This document shows positions 21,986 through 23,734 of a stretch of DNA of 23,734 nt, piece after piece. A program made the translations under genes and the position numbers. The notes beneath the pieces were generated by a model. That model worked only from the letters and a program-made list of their open reading frames with translations. It was not told the DNA's origin and did not search any database. The DNA comes from Apostichopus californicus (lineage: Eukaryota; Echinodermata; Holothuroidea; Aspidochirotida; Stichopodidae): assembly GCA_020650975.1 (NCBI GenBank), contig JAIPMN010001327.1, positions 7,094 through 30,827 of the forward strand. The letters run 5' to 3'. The stretch's first letter is position 1. Each line of letters begins with the position of its first letter.

Positions 21986-22939
21986 TACAGTATTACAATT
22001 AGCATCATGATTCCAAACTTTCTTAATAGAGATGAAAAAAGACTTTCCCCCTCCCCCCCCCCTCCTCCAAGACAAAAGAACAAATACAAAAAGAAAAGAA
22101 CAGAAAACAAAATAGAAATGGGAAGAAACAGGACAACAGATCACAAAGAATGAGAGAAAGAATTTTCATAATTTGAACAATCAACTGCTAATTCACTGTA
22201 GTGTGATACAGTACAGTTGTACAATGAATGCAGTGAGCACTGTACAGTGCTTTCTCAAGTTAGTTACATCTCATCTATGTCACCAGAATATTACAGTAAG
22301 AGAGAGTGGGACTTTACATGACAAATAAATTTTGATTTCGCTGTAAATTCAATGCAGCGAAAGGTTTTTTGAACAAACCGTTTATGACAAGTGACACATT
22401 CCAAACACGTTATGTTAGCACATGTGTTTTCATTGAGCGCAATTAAAACTTCCTAATAACATAGAAGCATTCAATCAAAGTACATCCTTTACTATTCAAG
22501 TTAAGAGAACAGGGTGCATACAGTTATATATCCTACCAGTACAAACTAGGAAATTTGATTTGTTAGATTATCTTTCTTTCTAGATAGTTGTTTAGATGAC
22601 AAAAGGTATGTTTGATCCGCTGATATTAAAGGAGAGCTGATCTGTGAGTCTGCTGCTAATAAAATATCCATGAGTACAAAAAGGTTATTTCTAGTCTATT
22701 TATGATGACCATTTTAAAAAATTGCCTTAAAGCAATATTTCATATTTTTTTACACTAACATGAGCCCATTATGATCTACTTCATGAAGTTGCTTAGTGAA
22801 GTATCACTTGGATATAACGGGAGTAAAAGTAAAAAATATTGAAGTTTTTCCAATTTTTCATGACAATAATACTAAATGGACAATGGAAAACTGACTGAAC
22901 ATTGATAAACAATTGAGGGAAAAAAGAGCAAAACATTTG
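21986..22939. other. Stretch without a recognisable gene
   Basis: Holds a C-rich run (22047-22069) followed by an A-rich tract (to about 22125), and a perfect 16-bp palindrome agcactgtacagtgct at 22236-22251. No coding signal. Confidence 0.45.
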
Positions 22940-23015
22940 TTGGTTGGAATGAGAATTGAGCCAGTGACCTCAGGGTTACAAACCTTGCGCTCTACCAACA
23001 TAGCTATACAACCCC
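22940..23015 (-). mobile_element. tRNA-Thr-like sequence, probable SINE head or tRNA pseudogene
   Basis: The minus strand reads GGGGTTGTATAGCTATGTTG, then GTAGAGCGCAAGGTTTGTAA and CCCTGAGGTCACTGGCTCAA. The D-arm/A-box (TAGC...GTTGGTAGAGC) and the anticodon arm (CAAGG-TTTGTAA-CCCTG, with one mismatch in the stem) are clear. The loop places TGT at the anticodon, as in threonine tRNA. The T-arm does not pair well and the B-box (GGCTCAATTCT) is degenerate. Only about five of seven acceptor-stem pairs form. I therefore take it as a tRNA-derived repeat and not a working tRNA. Confidence 0.6.
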
Positions 23016-23269
23016 TAGTTGTGGCAATCTCTATTCATAGCCATTTCCTTGCTGGGGGCGCCAGTCAGAAGCCACAGTACCCTTACATACTGTCCGTGTA
23101 AGCAAGGATCACACCCTAGTTTCATACCATACAACATGGAAAGCGACTGGGAAGGGATTTCAACAGAAATGGGCTTTTTATGTACAACTATATTTAAGTA
23201 AATTAGCAACAGAAAACCAACTGGTAAATTTAACAACAACGGAAAAGAGCGAAGAAATTTCTGCCTAGA

Positions 23270-23362
23270 GAGAGTTTCAAGCTCCTTGAGCCTTGAGCTC
23301 CCTTCTGGGTGGATATGTGCAATATAAATCACCATTATTATTATTATTATTATAATTATTAG
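23270..23362 (-). repeat. Interspersed repeat fragment with (AAT)n microsatellite
   Basis: On the minus strand a run of AAT/ATT units (23333-23361) is followed by ggtgatttatattgcacata, tccacccagaagggagctca and aggctcaaggagcttgaaac. The layout '(AAT)n-g-atttatattgc.catatccacc' recurs widely in invertebrate genomes, from general memory. The long minus-strand open frame across 23015-23539 contains a run of isoleucines encoded by this microsatellite. It is a product of the repeats, not a gene. Confidence 0.55.
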
Positions 23363-23451
23363 TGATTCATACATTGCCATTTCTTTGCTTGGGAATCGCC
23401 ACCGACTACGGATTGGATAACGGTTGGAATACTGACTGCAGGGTTCGCAGG

Positions 23452-23511
23452 TTTCTTCCGGGGGTGGAAAAAACCGCGGAATAAACCGCGGTTTTTTCCA
23501 CCCGGAAGAAA
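23452..23511. repeat. Near-perfect hairpin with ~26-bp stem
   Basis: The left arm (23452-23479: tttcttccgggggtgg, then aaaaaaccgcgg) and right arm (23486-23511: ccgcggttttttccaccc, then ggaagaaa) are reverse complements apart from two extra G in the left arm. The loop is six bases (aataaa). Further tttcttcc/ggaagaaa motifs follow at 23515-23550 and could extend the fold. This could be a foldback or MITE core. No protein or terminator role can be shown. Confidence 0.9.
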
Positions 23512-23550
23512 TAGGTTTCTTCCAGTTTCTTCCGGACAAAATGGAAGAAA

Positions 23551-23734
23551 CTCAATTTTTGGGGAAAAACTGTTGATAAAGTTTCATAACAACCTGCAAT
23601 GATTTCTAACTATGTAATAAATGGTCAAGAAGCACTATAGTGTCATCTAGGTAGTCTATATCTAGGTTTGGAGCACATGACCTGCTTCCAGCATATACTG
23701 TACACAATATAGTACTAGGCTACTAGCATCGGAC
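23551..23734. other. Window end, nothing seen
   Basis: Short AT-rich sequence after the hairpin with no recognisable feature. Confidence 0.5.

Noticed and set aside
22236-22251. Perfect 16-bp palindrome agcactgtacagtgct
   Set aside because: Short palindromes with tgtaca cores are common in this AT-rich sequence, and nothing links it to a function.
23015-23539. 174-residue minus-strand open frame, the longest in the window
   Set aside because: It runs through a SINE-like fragment, an AAT microsatellite (a run of isoleucines) and the hairpin. No domain is recognisable and the repeats explain the open frame.

Overview
The window looks like intron-rich, AT-rich (by eye roughly 35-38% GC) animal nuclear DNA, probably from a marine invertebrate. 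An echinoderm-like animal is my guess from the repeat texture and the protein match, but no marker decides it. There is no bacterial gene organisation, rRNA, CRISPR array or intact transposase. Almost all open frames in the window are short and look random.

One host gene is recognisable: two internal coding exons of SNRK (SNF-related, AMPK-family serine/threonine kinase) on the minus strand, at 3407-3548 and 2361-2571. They join in phase across an 835-bp intron. Together they encode the end of the kinase domain, from the DVWSLG motif to the PWL motif, and the start of the UBA-like segment that follows it in SNRK. I found neither the N-terminal kinase exons (expected above 3548) nor the remaining C-terminal exons (expected below 2361). 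Either the gene extends past both window edges through very long introns, or the missing exons are too diverged for me to see.

The most unusual local structure surrounds the 142-nt SNRK exon. Its last 46 nt, with the splice donor, have been copied tandemly into the downstream intron (about 3124-3406: two copies with donor, one truncated). Each copy is preceded, in the sense direction, by a pure pyrimidine tract. Its first 18 nt have been copied into the upstream intron (3649-3666), where the acceptor AG is lost. The downstream copies resemble pseudo-exons. If one were spliced in from the first available AG it would shift the frame and terminate translation at once.

The rest is intronic or intergenic sequence with repeats. 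These are an hAT-like transposon end (about 1231-1298), a diverged ~105-120-bp tandem repeat (5050-5400), a ~1.5-kb minisatellite of about 50 units of 30/31/34 bp (8415-9953), a 19-20-bp array (12120-12295), a six-copy 82-92-bp array (19681-20190), tRNA-derived SINE-like pieces (21700-21985, 22940-23015), an AAT-tailed interspersed repeat (23270-23362), and a near-perfect hairpin with a ~26-bp stem (23452-23511). A dispersed, apparently undescribed repeat with the core ACAGGTAAG and long G runs occurs at least six times (about 2978, 3968, 12092, 13928, 14301 and 18834). Every copy carries a splice-donor-like sequence.
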